NCBI GenBank assembly: GCA_965237485.1
Contig: CBDEFQ010000009.1
Span: forward strand, 1,364,001-1,428,000
Reading direction: 5' to 3'
DNA from: JAAELZ01 sp965237485
Lineage (GTDB): Bacteria > Pseudomonadota > Gammaproteobacteria > Arenicellales > Poriferihabitantaceae
Length of the DNA: 64,000 nt
Part shown: in pieces, positions 28,585 to 37,125 of the stretch
Layout: each line of letters begins with the position of its first letter
Numbering within the stretch: the stretch's first letter is position 1
Notes under the pieces: generated by a model
What the model was told of the DNA's origin: nothing
What the model saw: only the letters and a program-made list of their open reading frames with translations
Databases searched by the model: none
Made by a program: the position numbers and the translations under genes

Positions 28585-28651
28585 ATTGGGGAGCCACATA
28601 TTATTTGTATGTGGCCGCCCAATTAATGATTTATAAGAATCTTATAAATCA
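28585..28651 (-). other. Two intercistronic inverted repeats between the small membrane gene and mgsA
   Basis: Repeat 1 is a perfect 12-bp-arm palindrome with a 1-nt centre (28627-28651, arms TGATTTATAAGA and TCTTATAAATCA) that overlaps the stop codon of the small gene. Repeat 2 (28585-28623) pairs ATTGGG and GCCACATA with TATGTGGC and CCCAAT around a 7-nt loop. No T-run follows either one. Confidence 0.5.
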
Positions 28652-28864
28652 ATACCTATCGATTGCTCCGCTGGCTTTCGATTTATCAAACGCCTTGCGT
28701 TGGTGCTCTAGTTCAGCTGACTCACGAGACGACTGAACAAAGTGCCAACCTAGCCAAAACACCACACCAATGACCACCATCAGAACCTCAGACCCTTGAA
28801 AAGGGTACACAGCACCAACGTTTGCTAGATCGACGGCCCAATTTTCATAACCTATTGTAGACAT
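28649..28864 (-). CDS. Small single-pass membrane protein next to amt (set B)
   Basis: 71 aa: about 25 N-terminal residues, one hydrophobic segment (SEVLMVVIGVVFWLGWHFV) and a charged C-terminal tail (RESAELEHQRKAFDKSK). Family not recognised. It starts 19 bp after the amt stop. A 55-aa protein of the same layout follows the second amt at 33640, so the pairing is probably meaningful; a role as an Amt partner is inference. Confidence 0.65.
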   Translation of the reverse strand: MSTIGYENWAVDLANVGAVYPFQGSEVLMVVIGVVFWLGWHFVQSSRESAELEHQRKAFDKSKASGAIDRY

Positions 28865-28883
28865 AATAATTTCCTCTCTAAAA

Positions 28884-30239
28884 TTAGGCGCCTAGGCGCG
28901 ATTTATCCGCTGTAGCCAATTCTGCAATGGCATTTTCGTAAGCTTCGTTATCTTGAAAATCAAGACCTAGAATTTCAATTTCTTCAGGAATGCGTAGTAC
29001 ACCCATGCTCGATTGAATCTTGGTTACGATATAAGCAGGGCAAAAACCCAGCACGAAGAACATAATAATTGCGCCTAAGAACTGTCCCAATGGGTTGATC
29101 TGCGCAAAGCCTTCGTATGGAGAAGATGGAGCGCCCCATAATACGAAACCTGCAACCACTACGCCCAAGAAACCTGCATAGCCGTGCACGGCAACTGCGC
29201 CAACTGCGTCATCTATTTTGAACTTACGCTCAACCCAGAAGTGTAGCTTATAAGCTATGACTGGAATGATAGTGCCGATAATCAAGGCTTGCATGGGGTG
29301 ATATAAATCATTACCCGCAGAAGCGCCGATAATACCCGCTAGGCCACCTGAGAAAGTCCAGAAGACATCACCTTTAGACACAATGTAAGTCGCCAATAAA
29401 CCGCCCGAAAGTGCCATCAAGAAGTTAAACGTAATCGCACCTAATGTGGTTGGGGCTAAATAGATATTAGTGGCTGTAAATGTTTCACCCGTAATTAGAC
29501 CGCCAATGGCTTCAGGCGAAATCACCGGAACGTTACAAGCGGCATAAAATCCCCAAAAACCTGTGTAGATCATGAACAGACCCAAAGCGACCATCCAAGG
29601 GTTATGGGGGGAATGTCACGTGGTGTGCCATCATTTAGCAAACTTACCAATACGTGGGCCCAAGACAACCAGTACACCCAATGCATAGCCGCCCGCGATC
29701 GCGTGGATAACGCCTGATGCATAGGCATCATGATAGCCTAATATTTCGACCATCCAACCGCCCGCATGCCAGCCCCATGCTGCGTCAATGATCCAGAAGA
29801 CTGAACCGATCAACACCGCGTGAACCCAAAAAGCACTAGAGCGAATACGCTCAATAACTGAGCCCGAAACGATAGAGGCTGCTGTCCAAGAGAACAATAG
29901 AAATGCTGCCCAGAATACGCCGGTAATACGATCGCCTAAGTGAGTTGACATGGTTTCTGACCATGGCACATTAGCGGCACCGGAAGCCAAGTCTAAACCA
30001 CCAAATAATGGAAACTGTGGGAACGCCCAGTAAATCCACCAACCAAAGAAATAAAATGTCACCGTGACCAAAGGAATGATCATGACATTTTTAATTAACG
30101 TATGTTGGTGGTTTTTTCTACGACTCGCGCCCACCCCATACATACAAAATCCAACGTGGATTAGAAACATAAAGACCACCGTTACCCAGTAATAAAACTC
30201 GGTAAAGATTGTCATCAATGCATTTAAATCGCCTACCAT
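28884..30239 (-). pseudogene. amt: Amt-family ammonium/methylammonium transporter, broken by two indels
   Basis: The N-terminal part (29631-30239) carries early helices and YHDAYASGVIHAIAGGYALG with a channel histidine. The C-terminal part (28884-29594) has IDDAVGAVAVHGYAGFLGVV with the other. Both are in the same frame, but the 12 codons between hold two TGA stops. Shifting frame only there gives DGTPRDIP and then HNPWMVALG, as expected for Amt. This needs one extra A (AAA after GCT) and one missing C (run of six at 29606-29611). Thus two single-base indels about 20 bp apart break an otherwise whole gene of about 451 aa. It heads the mgs-gmaS operon, suggesting methylammonium or ammonium transport. 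Confidence 0.8.
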
Positions 30240-30522
30240 AACTTTCTCCTCATGTATTGATATTAGTTGTTAAAATATTCATATAATTAAATTATTTATC
30301 ATATCATTAAAAATGAAGTTCGTTTATAATAGGATTCGCATAGTGGTGTCAAACGATTTATTAAAGTCTTAGCAAGTTGGTTCACTACTGGTTTCATTTC
30401 GGTTAGGCATTGGTGTAGACTGCTTACTACTCAAATTATAGACATGGTTAAACTACTAAAACTTGAGCTTCGCTAACTCGCCGTTAAAGCAATTAAAATC
30501 CACAAAGAATTATAAAGTGCCC

Positions 30523-31185
30523 ATGAAGAACACTATTTCTAAGCTAAATAAGTTAGAACAAAACCCGCACGCGGTTCGAAAAGAAAAAGAGAAAGTTTTA
30601 GAAATAGCAATTGGCCGAGAGGTTAAAAATTTGCGGGTAAAAAGAGCCATGACTGTGTCTGAACTAGCTGAAGCAACGGGTGTATCGATTGGCATGCTGT
30701 CAAAGATAGAGAACGGCTTAACCTCCCCGTCTTTAACAACCATACAAAGTTTGGCGTACGCTTTACAAGTGCCGCTCACCACATTCTTTAAACGGTTTGA
30801 AGAAAGCCGAAACGCTATGCACGTTAAAGCCGGCGAAGGCATTGAAGTAGAGCGCGTAGGCACGCGCTCTGGGCATCAATATAGTTTGCTTGGGCACATA
30901 CCCGGCAATTTCAGTGGCGTTACTGTTGAACCCTATATTATCGAGCTAACCGACAAATCGGATAAATTTCCCGCATTTCAACACGAAGGCATCGAATTTA
31001 TCTTTATGCTCGAGGGCATTGTCGATTACCGACATGCCAATAACACTTACCGATTAGAACCTGGCGATTGTTTATTCTTTGACGCTGACGCGCCCCACGG
31101 CCCTGACCTAACAGAGCAGCTACCCGTGCGGTTTTTGTCGATAATCTCATATCCACAGGTTAATTTGCCGAATCAATCCGCTTAG
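30523..31185 (+). CDS. XRE-family regulator with C-terminal cupin domain
   Basis: I take the ATG at 30523 (MKNTISKLNKLEQNPHAVRK), giving 220 aa; an upstream TTG would add 20 residues. An HTH_3 domain (MTVSELAEATGVSIGMLSKI, then ENGLTSPSL) is at about residues 43-75. A cupin_2 barrel (EGIEFIFMLEGIVDYRHANN, then YRLEPGDCLFFDADAPHG) is at about 150-200. Such proteins sense a small ligand in the cupin. It is divergent from the amt-mgs-gmaS operon with 283 bp between, so control of that operon is likely. Confidence 0.9.
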   Translation: MKNTISKLNKLEQNPHAVRKEKEKVLEIAIGREVKNLRVKRAMTVSELAEATGVSIGMLSKIENGLTSPSLTTIQSLAYALQVPLTTFFKRFEESRNAMHVKAGEGIEVERVGTRSGHQYSLLGHIPGNFSGVTVEPYIIELTDKSDKFPAFQHEGIEFIFMLEGIVDYRHANNTYRLEPGDCLFFDADAPHGPDLTEQLPVRFLSIISYPQVNLPNQSA

Positions 31186-31683
31186 CAGTAGTAAATAGCG
31201 CGCTCCCTAGTCGCACGTTCATAGTCTTCGTCTTCAACTGCTTTTGACATTTCAATGACCGTAATTATTGATTTGGGCAGCTGATGCTCAATAGCTCCGC
31301 GTAATACATGCTCTTTATACCATGTTAATGGTAAAGCACCCTCAAGCTTAGACGGCATTGCGAAGTACGCAAAAGCTTCAATCTGAGTATTGTCAATTGA
31401 CAAAACCTCTACTGTCTGGCGAATATAAGGTACTGGCGTGCCTTCAAACCGATCTAACGTCTCGATGTCACTTTCGTCAATTTAAGTATAGTACGCCCCA
31501 AATTTCTGCTCCATCTTTAGGCAGCATATCGCACTTGGCCGATCCATCTGAACTGAGCTTTGTGAAGACCATTTTAAGTCCTTTCAGTCTAGCTGCACCA
31601 ATTAGGATCGCTTGCGAAATTCGTGAGCGCATTCTCTCGCTAGCCATATTCGAGCCGTAAGCAAAGTAATACTGATCAGTCAT
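31182..31683 (-). pseudogene. Gamma-glutamylcyclotransferase-like gene, frameshifted
   Basis: The N-terminal part (31477-31683) starts MTDQYYFAYGSNMASERM, the GGCT signature FAYGSNM, and ends IWGVLYLN. The C-terminal part (31182-31403) reads IEAFAYFAMPSKLEGALPLT in another frame. Between them, DESDIETLDRFEGTPVPYIR is readable if one A is dropped from the AAA near 31486; total length is 3n+1. These enzymes release an amine or amino acid from gamma-glutamyl compounds as 5-oxoproline. Its place beside the gamma-glutamylmethylamide system is suggestive. Confidence 0.75.
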
Positions 31684-31687
31684 ACGT

Positions 31688-31956
31688 CTAGTACTCTTTC
31701 AAGATAATATTGCCTAATTCAGCGTCAACGCACTGTTTCACAGCAAGGCGTATTATGCAATGAATGGTCACTCCCTTCAAAAGCGATACAACGCAGTTGT
31801 GGGACGGTGCGTTGGCGCCCTTTGGGTGAGCCTGTCCGCGCTCTGGACTGCGTTGCCGCTTTTGCAAAGGGAGTGACCATTTGCTGCAAGCGACGCTTTG
31901 CCAGATACGCGGACAGACTCACTGAATTAGGCAATATTATCTTGAAAGAGTACTAG
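31688..31956. repeat. MITE copy 1
   Basis: 269 bp bounded by CTAG at both ends, with terminal arms TACTCTTTCAAGATAATATT and the exact complement AATATTATCTTGAAAGAGTA, then GCCTAATTCAG/CTGAATTAGGC. An inner inverted repeat (GGTCACTCCCTT and AAGGGAGTGACC) lets the element fold back on itself. There is no coding capacity. Two further copies lie at 57405 and 63254. Confidence 0.92.
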
Positions 31957-32321
31957 TTTATTAACAAGATTAAGCACAATAGTTACGACCATAGTAATAT
32001 CAGCAATTTTAGCTACGGATTCTAAGCTAGGATCATCCCGTTAACACCATGAAATTCATGCTATATTCAGTTTTGAGTACGATTTTACTGGTACTCCAAT
32101 TCAATACCAATGCAAGCGTAGACTCTTTTCAATGATCTGCATCTGGTAGAATTGTGTTCCTTGCCATCAATTTGGTAATAAATAAGCAGTTATATAAAGG
32201 GGCTTCCTTGAATTTTCTAGGACTCTCCTGAATATCAATTGCTACATAATCGCAGCATGCTTAAGTTATTTTGCCTCGCTGTACAAATACAAATCTAATC
32301 TCAATTCGAGGAGAAGCAGTT
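31957..32321. other. 365-bp region upstream of the second amt
   Basis: It holds the promoter region of amt2. It also contains a 28-codon frame (32049-32135, MKFMLYSVLSTILLVLQFNT...) that looks like a signal peptide with nothing after it, possibly the remnant of a secreted protein. I see no clear promoter boxes. Confidence 0.3.
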
Positions 32322-33623
32322 ATGACCCCAGAGGAAATACAAGCCGCAATTGCGGCCACTGCCACCATTAATTTGGAGGTGTATTATTATTGGGCCACGG
32401 CAATCATGGTATTGATTCATGCCGGCTTTTTAATGTACGAAATGGGCGCGTCTCGCGTCAAGCACACGCTAGCTTCGGGCACTAAAAACATCTTGGCTTT
32501 CGCGTTCATGATCCCTACCTTCTATATGTTTGGTTGGTGGATTTATCTAGCAATGACCGATGGCTTTGTGCCTGATTTTGCTGCCGGTGCAGGGGGCGTT
32601 CCATGGGGCGACTCAATGGGCCCTAATATGCAAGACAATACCAGTGGCGTATTCGTAGGCGCATTTACGCTGTTTGCATGTACTACAGCATCAATTATGT
32701 CTGGCGCAGTTATTGAACGTATCCGCATGGCGGCCTTCATAATCCTGGCTGTAATATTAGGCTCGGTTGCATGGGTTCTATCTGCATCTTGGGGTTGGCA
32801 TTATCAAGGCTGGATGGTTACTAAGTGGGGCTATCATGATTTCGGTGCATCAGGTGTAGTACACATGATTTCTGGCTTCTTTGCTTTAGGCGTATTAATA
32901 AACCTCGGGCCACGAATTGGCAAATTCAATTCTGATGGTTCTGCCAATAGTATCCGCGGTCATAGCTTGCCGATGACGGCTACAGGCTTGATGCTGATCG
33001 TTGTTGGCTTCTTTGGTTTCTTAGGCGCTTGTGTAATTTTCCCAGGCACTGCAGTAAGTTTCCACGAAACTCAGTGGACTAACATTTACGGTGGGCCAAC
33101 TACGCTTTCAGCCATCTGTTTTAATACGCTGATGGCAGTAGCCGGCGGTATTATCGGTTGTTATGTCGCCACACGTGATCCTTTCTGGATGATGTCCGGT
33201 GCACTATGCGGGGTTATCTCTGCTGCAGCTGGTCTTGATATGTGGTACCCAGGCCTTGCATTCGTCGTTGCGTTTGCTGGTGGCCTACTTGGCCCTTGGG
33301 CTGCAGGTATTGTTGAGAAAATGGGGATCGACGACACAGTCGGAGCGTTCTCAGTACACGGTATTTGCGGCATATGGGGGCTATTATCTGTCGGCATCTT
33401 TATGGGTGGATACCCTGCTGTTTCTGCGGATATTCCAGCGATCACCTTTTATGGCCAGTTCATGGGCATGATCGTTATGGGGCTACTGGGTTTTGTTCCT
33501 GGTTATGTTATTTCATTGATCATGAAAATGATGGGCATCCTTCGCGCTAGCGACGGTGTACAAATGGCTGGTATGGACGTCGAGGTTGTTGGCGATGCAT
33601 ACCCAGAAGAAATCAAATCTTAA
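32322..33623 (+). CDS. amt: Amt-family ammonium/methylammonium transporter
   Basis: 433 aa from the ATG at 32322, which has a strong GAGGAGAAG ribosome site; an upstream in-frame start is less likely. About eleven membrane helices. Markers include YHDFGASGVVHMISGFFALG and DTVGAFSVHGICGIWGLLSV, which carry the twin pore histidines, and the loop GPRIGKFNSDGSANSIRGHS. It moves ammonium, and possibly methylammonium, across the inner membrane. It is intact, unlike the first amt. No GlnK gene is seen next to it; instead a 55-aa membrane protein follows after 16 bp. Confidence 0.92.
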   Translation: MTPEEIQAAIAATATINLEVYYYWATAIMVLIHAGFLMYEMGASRVKHTLASGTKNILAFAFMIPTFYMFGWWIYLAMTDGFVPDFAAGAGGVPWGDSMGPNMQDNTSGVFVGAFTLFACTTASIMSGAVIERIRMAAFIILAVILGSVAWVLSASWGWHYQGWMVTKWGYHDFGASGVVHMISGFFALGVLINLGPRIGKFNSDGSANSIRGHSLPMTATGLMLIVVGFFGFLGACVIFPGTAVSFHETQWTNIYGGPTTLSAICFNTLMAVAGGIIGCYVATRDPFWMMSGALCGVISAAAGLDMWYPGLAFVVAFAGGLLGPWAAGIVEKMGIDDTVGAFSVHGICGIWGLLSVGIFMGGYPAVSADIPAITFYGQFMGMIVMGLLGFVPGYVISLIMKMMGILRASDGVQMAGMDVEVVGDAYPEEIKS

Positions 33624-33639
33624 TTAAGAGGACAGACTA

Positions 33640-33807
33640 ATGTTTAATTCAAGTCCAATTACTACTTGGGAAGGAGCCGGTGCATTTTTTAATTATGCGG
33701 GAAGCGGCGGTGCTGTGTTTTGGTTCTGGGTTATGGCAGCATTGCTGATCGTACCCTTGGTGGTTGCTTTGAGAGCAGAAAACGCTGCCGAAGCCGAGCA
33801 CGACTAA
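33640..33807 (+). CDS. Small single-pass membrane protein next to amt2
   Basis: 55 aa starting MFNSSPITTWEGAGAFFNYA with a hydrophobic segment (AVFWFWVMAALLIVPLVVAL) and a short acidic tail ending AEAEHD. A ribosome site (AAGAGGACAG) precedes the ATG and a rho-independent terminator follows, which supports a real gene. Same layout and position as the 71-aa protein beside the first amt, although sequence similarity is weak by eye. Confidence 0.7.
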   Translation: MFNSSPITTWEGAGAFFNYAGSGGAVFWFWVMAALLIVPLVVALRAENAAEAEHD

Positions 33808-33834
33808 GAAGAACCTAGCCTTTATAAAGGCATT

Positions 33835-33866
33835 AGCCGCGTCCTCAATAGGTCGCGGCTTTTTTA
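33835..33866 (+). terminator. Rho-independent terminator after amt2
   Basis: Stem AGCCGCG (33835-33841) and CGCGGCT (33854-33860) with a 12-nt loop, followed by a run of six to seven T. Confidence 0.85.
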
Positions 33867-33937
33867 TGCTTAGAGCTTATATAAAATCTGCTAGGCTGGA
33901 AACAAAAAGTGAAATCGCGATGCTAAGTTTGAAAAAT

Positions 33938-34183
33938 CTAACGGTTACGATAGTAGCGCGCGATACCGATTAAGCTAATAATCACCCAGAAGAACTCAAT
34001 TGCAGCAGCAGCTAGATTGAACTCTACTGACAGGGAGACGAGTATTAAGGAAGCGCCTAGAAGGTTGATCAGAGAGAATTTTAGGGATTCACTATCAAGC
34101 TTGCCTAATTGCAACAAGAAATAGCAGCCAACGATACAAGCGACACCCAAGTTTCCAACAATATCGTGCCAGCCTATCTGCAT
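33938..34183 (-). CDS. CBU_0592-like small membrane protein
   Basis: 81 aa with three hydrophobic segments: NLGVACIVGCYFLLQLGKL, FSLINLLGASLILVSLSVEF and EFFWVIISLIGIARYY. The pattern (xGxxCxVxxYxLLQ, NxxGAxxLxxSL, ExxWxxISxxG) fits the CBU_0592 family of unknown function. It follows the glycerate kinase gene by 7 bp on the same strand. Confidence 0.7.
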   Translation of the reverse strand: MQIGWHDIVGNLGVACIVGCYFLLQLGKLDSESLKFSLINLLGASLILVSLSVEFNLAAAAIEFFWVIISLIGIARYYRNR

Positions 34184-34190
34184 ACTATTG

Positions 34191-35438
34191 TTAGGCTTCG
34201 ATTAGTACAGCTCTAAAGTCATTTACATTGGTAAAGGTTGGCCCTGTATCAATCAAGTCGCCTAGTGCCTTGAAAAATGTATAACTATCATGCTGTTCGC
34301 AGGCTTCCCTAAAACTCAAACCCGCAGCCTTAGCACGTACTAGTGAATCTGGCGTGATACGAGCACCGGCCACTGGTTCACTGCCATCGCGACCATCAGT
34401 GTCGATAGCCAGCGCATGGATTTTGCTGTGTCCTTCTAAACCCGCTAATAAACCCAATAAGAACTCTTGATTAGGCCCACCCTTGCCTTTACCACTGTGA
34501 GTAACCGTCGTTTCGCCGCCGCTTAACAGTACCGCCGGTGCCTCGATCGGGTTACCATGTAATGATACAGATTTCGCAATCCCAGCCATCACCAAGCCCA
34601 CTTCCTGTGATTCGCCCTCAAGCGCATCACCCAGAATAATCGGAGAGTACCCTGCTTCCTTAGCCACTTTAGCTGCTGCATTTAAGCTAGTAAGTGGCGA
34701 GCCTATCATCCGTACCTCACCATGCACCACAGTTGCGGTTTCTGCCTTATTGCGCAAGGCCGTAAGCACCTCGTGCGGTATCTCATCTAAATAGCGCTCT
34801 AGCAGCCGTATCGCATCTTTAGGCGTTGAAGCATCAGCAACAGTGGGCCCAGAAGCAATAAATGAAGGATCATCACCCGGCACATCAGAGATAAGCCAAG
34901 TTTCAAGTCGAGCTTGCCCTACTGCAGCCGCCAGTTGACCACCTTTAATTAGCGATAACTGCTTGCGTACCGTGTTGATTTCTTGAATCGTTGCACCGCC
35001 CATCAACAAGTTTTTAGTCACCTGTTGTTTCACAGCGAGGCTCACACCTTCAATGGGGGCAGCCATTAAGGCCGAGCCGCCACCTGAAATGAGTGCGATA
35101 ACCAAATCATCTTGATCTAAGCCTGCAACGGCTTGAATTATCTTGTCAGCTGCCGCTATGCTTCGCTCATCAGGCACTGGATGTCCAGCAGCAAGCATTT
35201 CAATATTGTTGCATTGCTGTCCATACCCGGGCGGCGCCACTACCACACCACTTAGTTCACCCTGCCAAACGGATTCTAAGGCCTTGGCCATGGCACCAGA
35301 GGCTTTACCCGCACCCACTACCACCGTTCTCTTGCCTGGCTTTGGCAAATCCTTTGGAGTACAACAGGCGGGTTGCGCCGCTTCTATAGCAGCTTGCATT
35401 AAGTCATCAAGTGTTTGGGTTTGCTTGGCGTCATTCAT
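34191..35438 (-). CDS. Glycerate 2-kinase (GckA/TtuD type)
   Basis: 415 aa with the DUF4147 N-terminal domain (RTVVVGAGKASGAMAKALES near residue 34; LVIALISGGGSALMAAPIEG near 110; SLIKGGQLAAAVGQA near 168) and the MOFRL C-terminal domain (VLLSGGETTVTHSGKGKGGP near 305; LAIDTDGRDGSEPVAGARIT near 343). It phosphorylates glycerate to 2-phosphoglycerate. With the aminotransferase upstream and the reductase beyond, it completes a glyoxylate/serine to glycerate route. Confidence 0.92.
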   Translation of the reverse strand: MNDAKQTQTLDDLMQAAIEAAQPACCTPKDLPKPGKRTVVVGAGKASGAMAKALESVWQGELSGVVVAPPGYGQQCNNIEMLAAGHPVPDERSIAAADKIIQAVAGLDQDDLVIALISGGGSALMAAPIEGVSLAVKQQVTKNLLMGGATIQEINTVRKQLSLIKGGQLAAAVGQARLETWLISDVPGDDPSFIASGPTVADASTPKDAIRLLERYLDEIPHEVLTALRNKAETATVVHGEVRMIGSPLTSLNAAAKVAKEAGYSPIILGDALEGESQEVGLVMAGIAKSVSLHGNPIEAPAVLLSGGETTVTHSGKGKGGPNQEFLLGLLAGLEGHSKIHALAIDTDGRDGSEPVAGARITPDSLVRAKAAGLSFREACEQHDSYTFFKALGDLIDTGPTFTNVNDFRAVLIEA

Positions 35439-35463
35439 AATTCATCGTCCTAAAAACAATAAT

Positions 35464-35489
35464 GGCGCGTCAAAGCTACATGACGCGCC
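35464..35489 (-). other. Perfect hairpin between aminotransferase and glycerate kinase genes
   Basis: 9-bp arms GGCGCGTCA (35464-35472) and TGACGCGCC (35481-35489) with an 8-nt loop. On the minus strand it is followed by ATTATTGTTTTT, so it could be a weak terminator that lowers expression of the kinase gene. Confidence 0.6.
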
Positions 35490-35513
35490 AAACAATATCT
35501 ACGTTAACGAAGC

Positions 35514-36737
35514 TTAGGCGTGATAGTACGCAGCTAGATCGTCCATAATTTGATCTTTATCAAACTCAGCGCCCATATTTAACATCGCATCGGCAAAACG
35601 ACCCACAATATCGGTAATTGCCGGCGTATTGAGTTGGTTCAATATTCCAATACGTACTTGTACTGGTTCGGATAAAGTTGGCCAAATACCGAAACCTTCG
35701 CTGCGGCATTTGCCGACTAAATCTTTCTCTTTACCTGCTAATTTACCCGGTAAATTTAGCACCACTAAGCTTGGCATGTTTGAAGTAACATCGCAGCCCA
35801 TTGCACCCACGGCTTGTTTCAAAGCTTGCTCGTGGTATTCGTAGTCTTTTGCTGTTTGCTCCCGTCCGGTCGTCAATAAAATTCGTAACGCTTCGTGAAA
35901 AGATGCCACGGCATAGCCTGAATGGGTGCGGTGATACCCAGAAGTTTCAGAATCCTGACCATCTATGATACCCCAGTGTCTACCTTCTAAAACAGGGTGA
36001 TGCACGTAGGTATAACAACCACGCTTTTTTACCAGCTCAATGGCTTCGTCTCTGAAAGAAACCGGCGCATAAGTTAAAGGTAAGCCAAGCACACCTTTTT
36101 GCGGGCACGAAGCCCAAGCCACTACAGCTGGGTAACTATCAATGTCAAAGTAACCAACGCCTAAACTAGACACTGCGTCAATCATGCCCATCGCACCATG
36201 TTTGGCACAAGCGTTATTAAAGCCTTGAATATCATTAATGCGGCCACTGCCTGTTTCCCAGTGCGCTATAAATGCCCACATAGGCTTATGCTCTGCTAGG
36301 GCCGCTTCGGCCATTTCAGTGCTGACTGAAGTTCCGTGGGGCACTTCAACCATGATAACGTTTGCCGGTTGAGGATTAGCGGGATTAGCCGCTAAATCTT
36401 CAACGCTCGACGCCTTCATACGGATAGTCATGCCGTCGATGCCACTGAAGGTACCGTTAGTGAATACCACCACCTTATCGCCGGGTAGAATCATGCTTAA
36501 CATGCAGTCCAAGCCGCTAAAACCTGTACCGCCAACACCGTAGGTATAGGTGTTCTTGGTGCCCCAAGCGGTACGCAGCATATGCTTTGATTCAATCATG
36601 CCGCGCACTACATCTGCTTGCATGTGATCGGCTACGCCTGCATTTGCATATGCTTGCAATACACGTGGGTCAGTATTACCCGGCCCTGGGCCTGCGGCTA
36701 AAGTGTGCGGAATTTCTAAAGTTGGGAAAATAGTCAC
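35514..36737 (-). CDS. Class V aminotransferase, serine--glyoxylate type
   Basis: 407 aa PLP enzyme with AGPGPGNTDPRVLQAYANAG at the N-terminus, KVVVFTNGTFSGIDGMTIRM near residue 88, MIDAVSSLGVGYFDIDSY near 184 (PLP-binding Asp) and WASCPQKGVLG near 207 (catalytic Lys after Gln). The fold fits serine- or alanine-glyoxylate aminotransferases. It would make glycine and hydroxypyruvate from glyoxylate and serine, which suits the nearby reductase and kinase. Other amino donors (aspartate, alanine) cannot be excluded. Confidence 0.82.
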   Translation of the reverse strand: MTIFPTLEIPHTLAAGPGPGNTDPRVLQAYANAGVADHMQADVVRGMIESKHMLRTAWGTKNTYTYGVGGTGFSGLDCMLSMILPGDKVVVFTNGTFSGIDGMTIRMKASSVEDLAANPANPQPANVIMVEVPHGTSVSTEMAEAALAEHKPMWAFIAHWETGSGRINDIQGFNNACAKHGAMGMIDAVSSLGVGYFDIDSYPAVVAWASCPQKGVLGLPLTYAPVSFRDEAIELVKKRGCYTYVHHPVLEGRHWGIIDGQDSETSGYHRTHSGYAVASFHEALRILLTTGREQTAKDYEYHEQALKQAVGAMGCDVTSNMPSLVVLNLPGKLAGKEKDLVGKCRSEGFGIWPTLSEPVQVRIGILNQLNTPAITDIVGRFADAMLNMGAEFDKDQIMDDLAAYYHA

Positions 36738-37125
36738 GGTGTCTCCTAAGGCAATTTAAAGTTAATCTGGAACGAGTTACAAGTAATTCATGTTAGCCAA
36801 ATATTGTAACTAGGTTTGTTGCAATATTAGCAGTCAGTCACGCTGAAAACCGATTCAATAGCGACCCAATTATGATCCAAACATGAGCCATGTCCTCTTT
36901 TTGGACTAGTGCATAAACCCAAACTTATAGACATACTCGCGCTTTCCTTATCAAGATTAACTGAACCGTAATCGCACCAATTATAACTCAAATTCTTCAA
37001 TCTCTACTGTCAAGCCAAACAAGCCTTTACAGGAATATTAAGACTATGCAGAATCAACCTAAATTTAACGCTTGAATTATTCCCTTGCGTAATCATTCAC
37101 GAAATCACCCAATTGAGAGCAAAAC
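36738..37125. promoter_or_regulatory. 388-bp divergent region between aminotransferase and reductase genes
   Basis: No coding frame. It holds both promoters; a 7-bp inverted repeat GTTACAA (36776-36782) / TTGTAAC (36804-36810) lies 40-70 bp upstream of the aminotransferase start and may be an operator. Confidence 0.35.
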
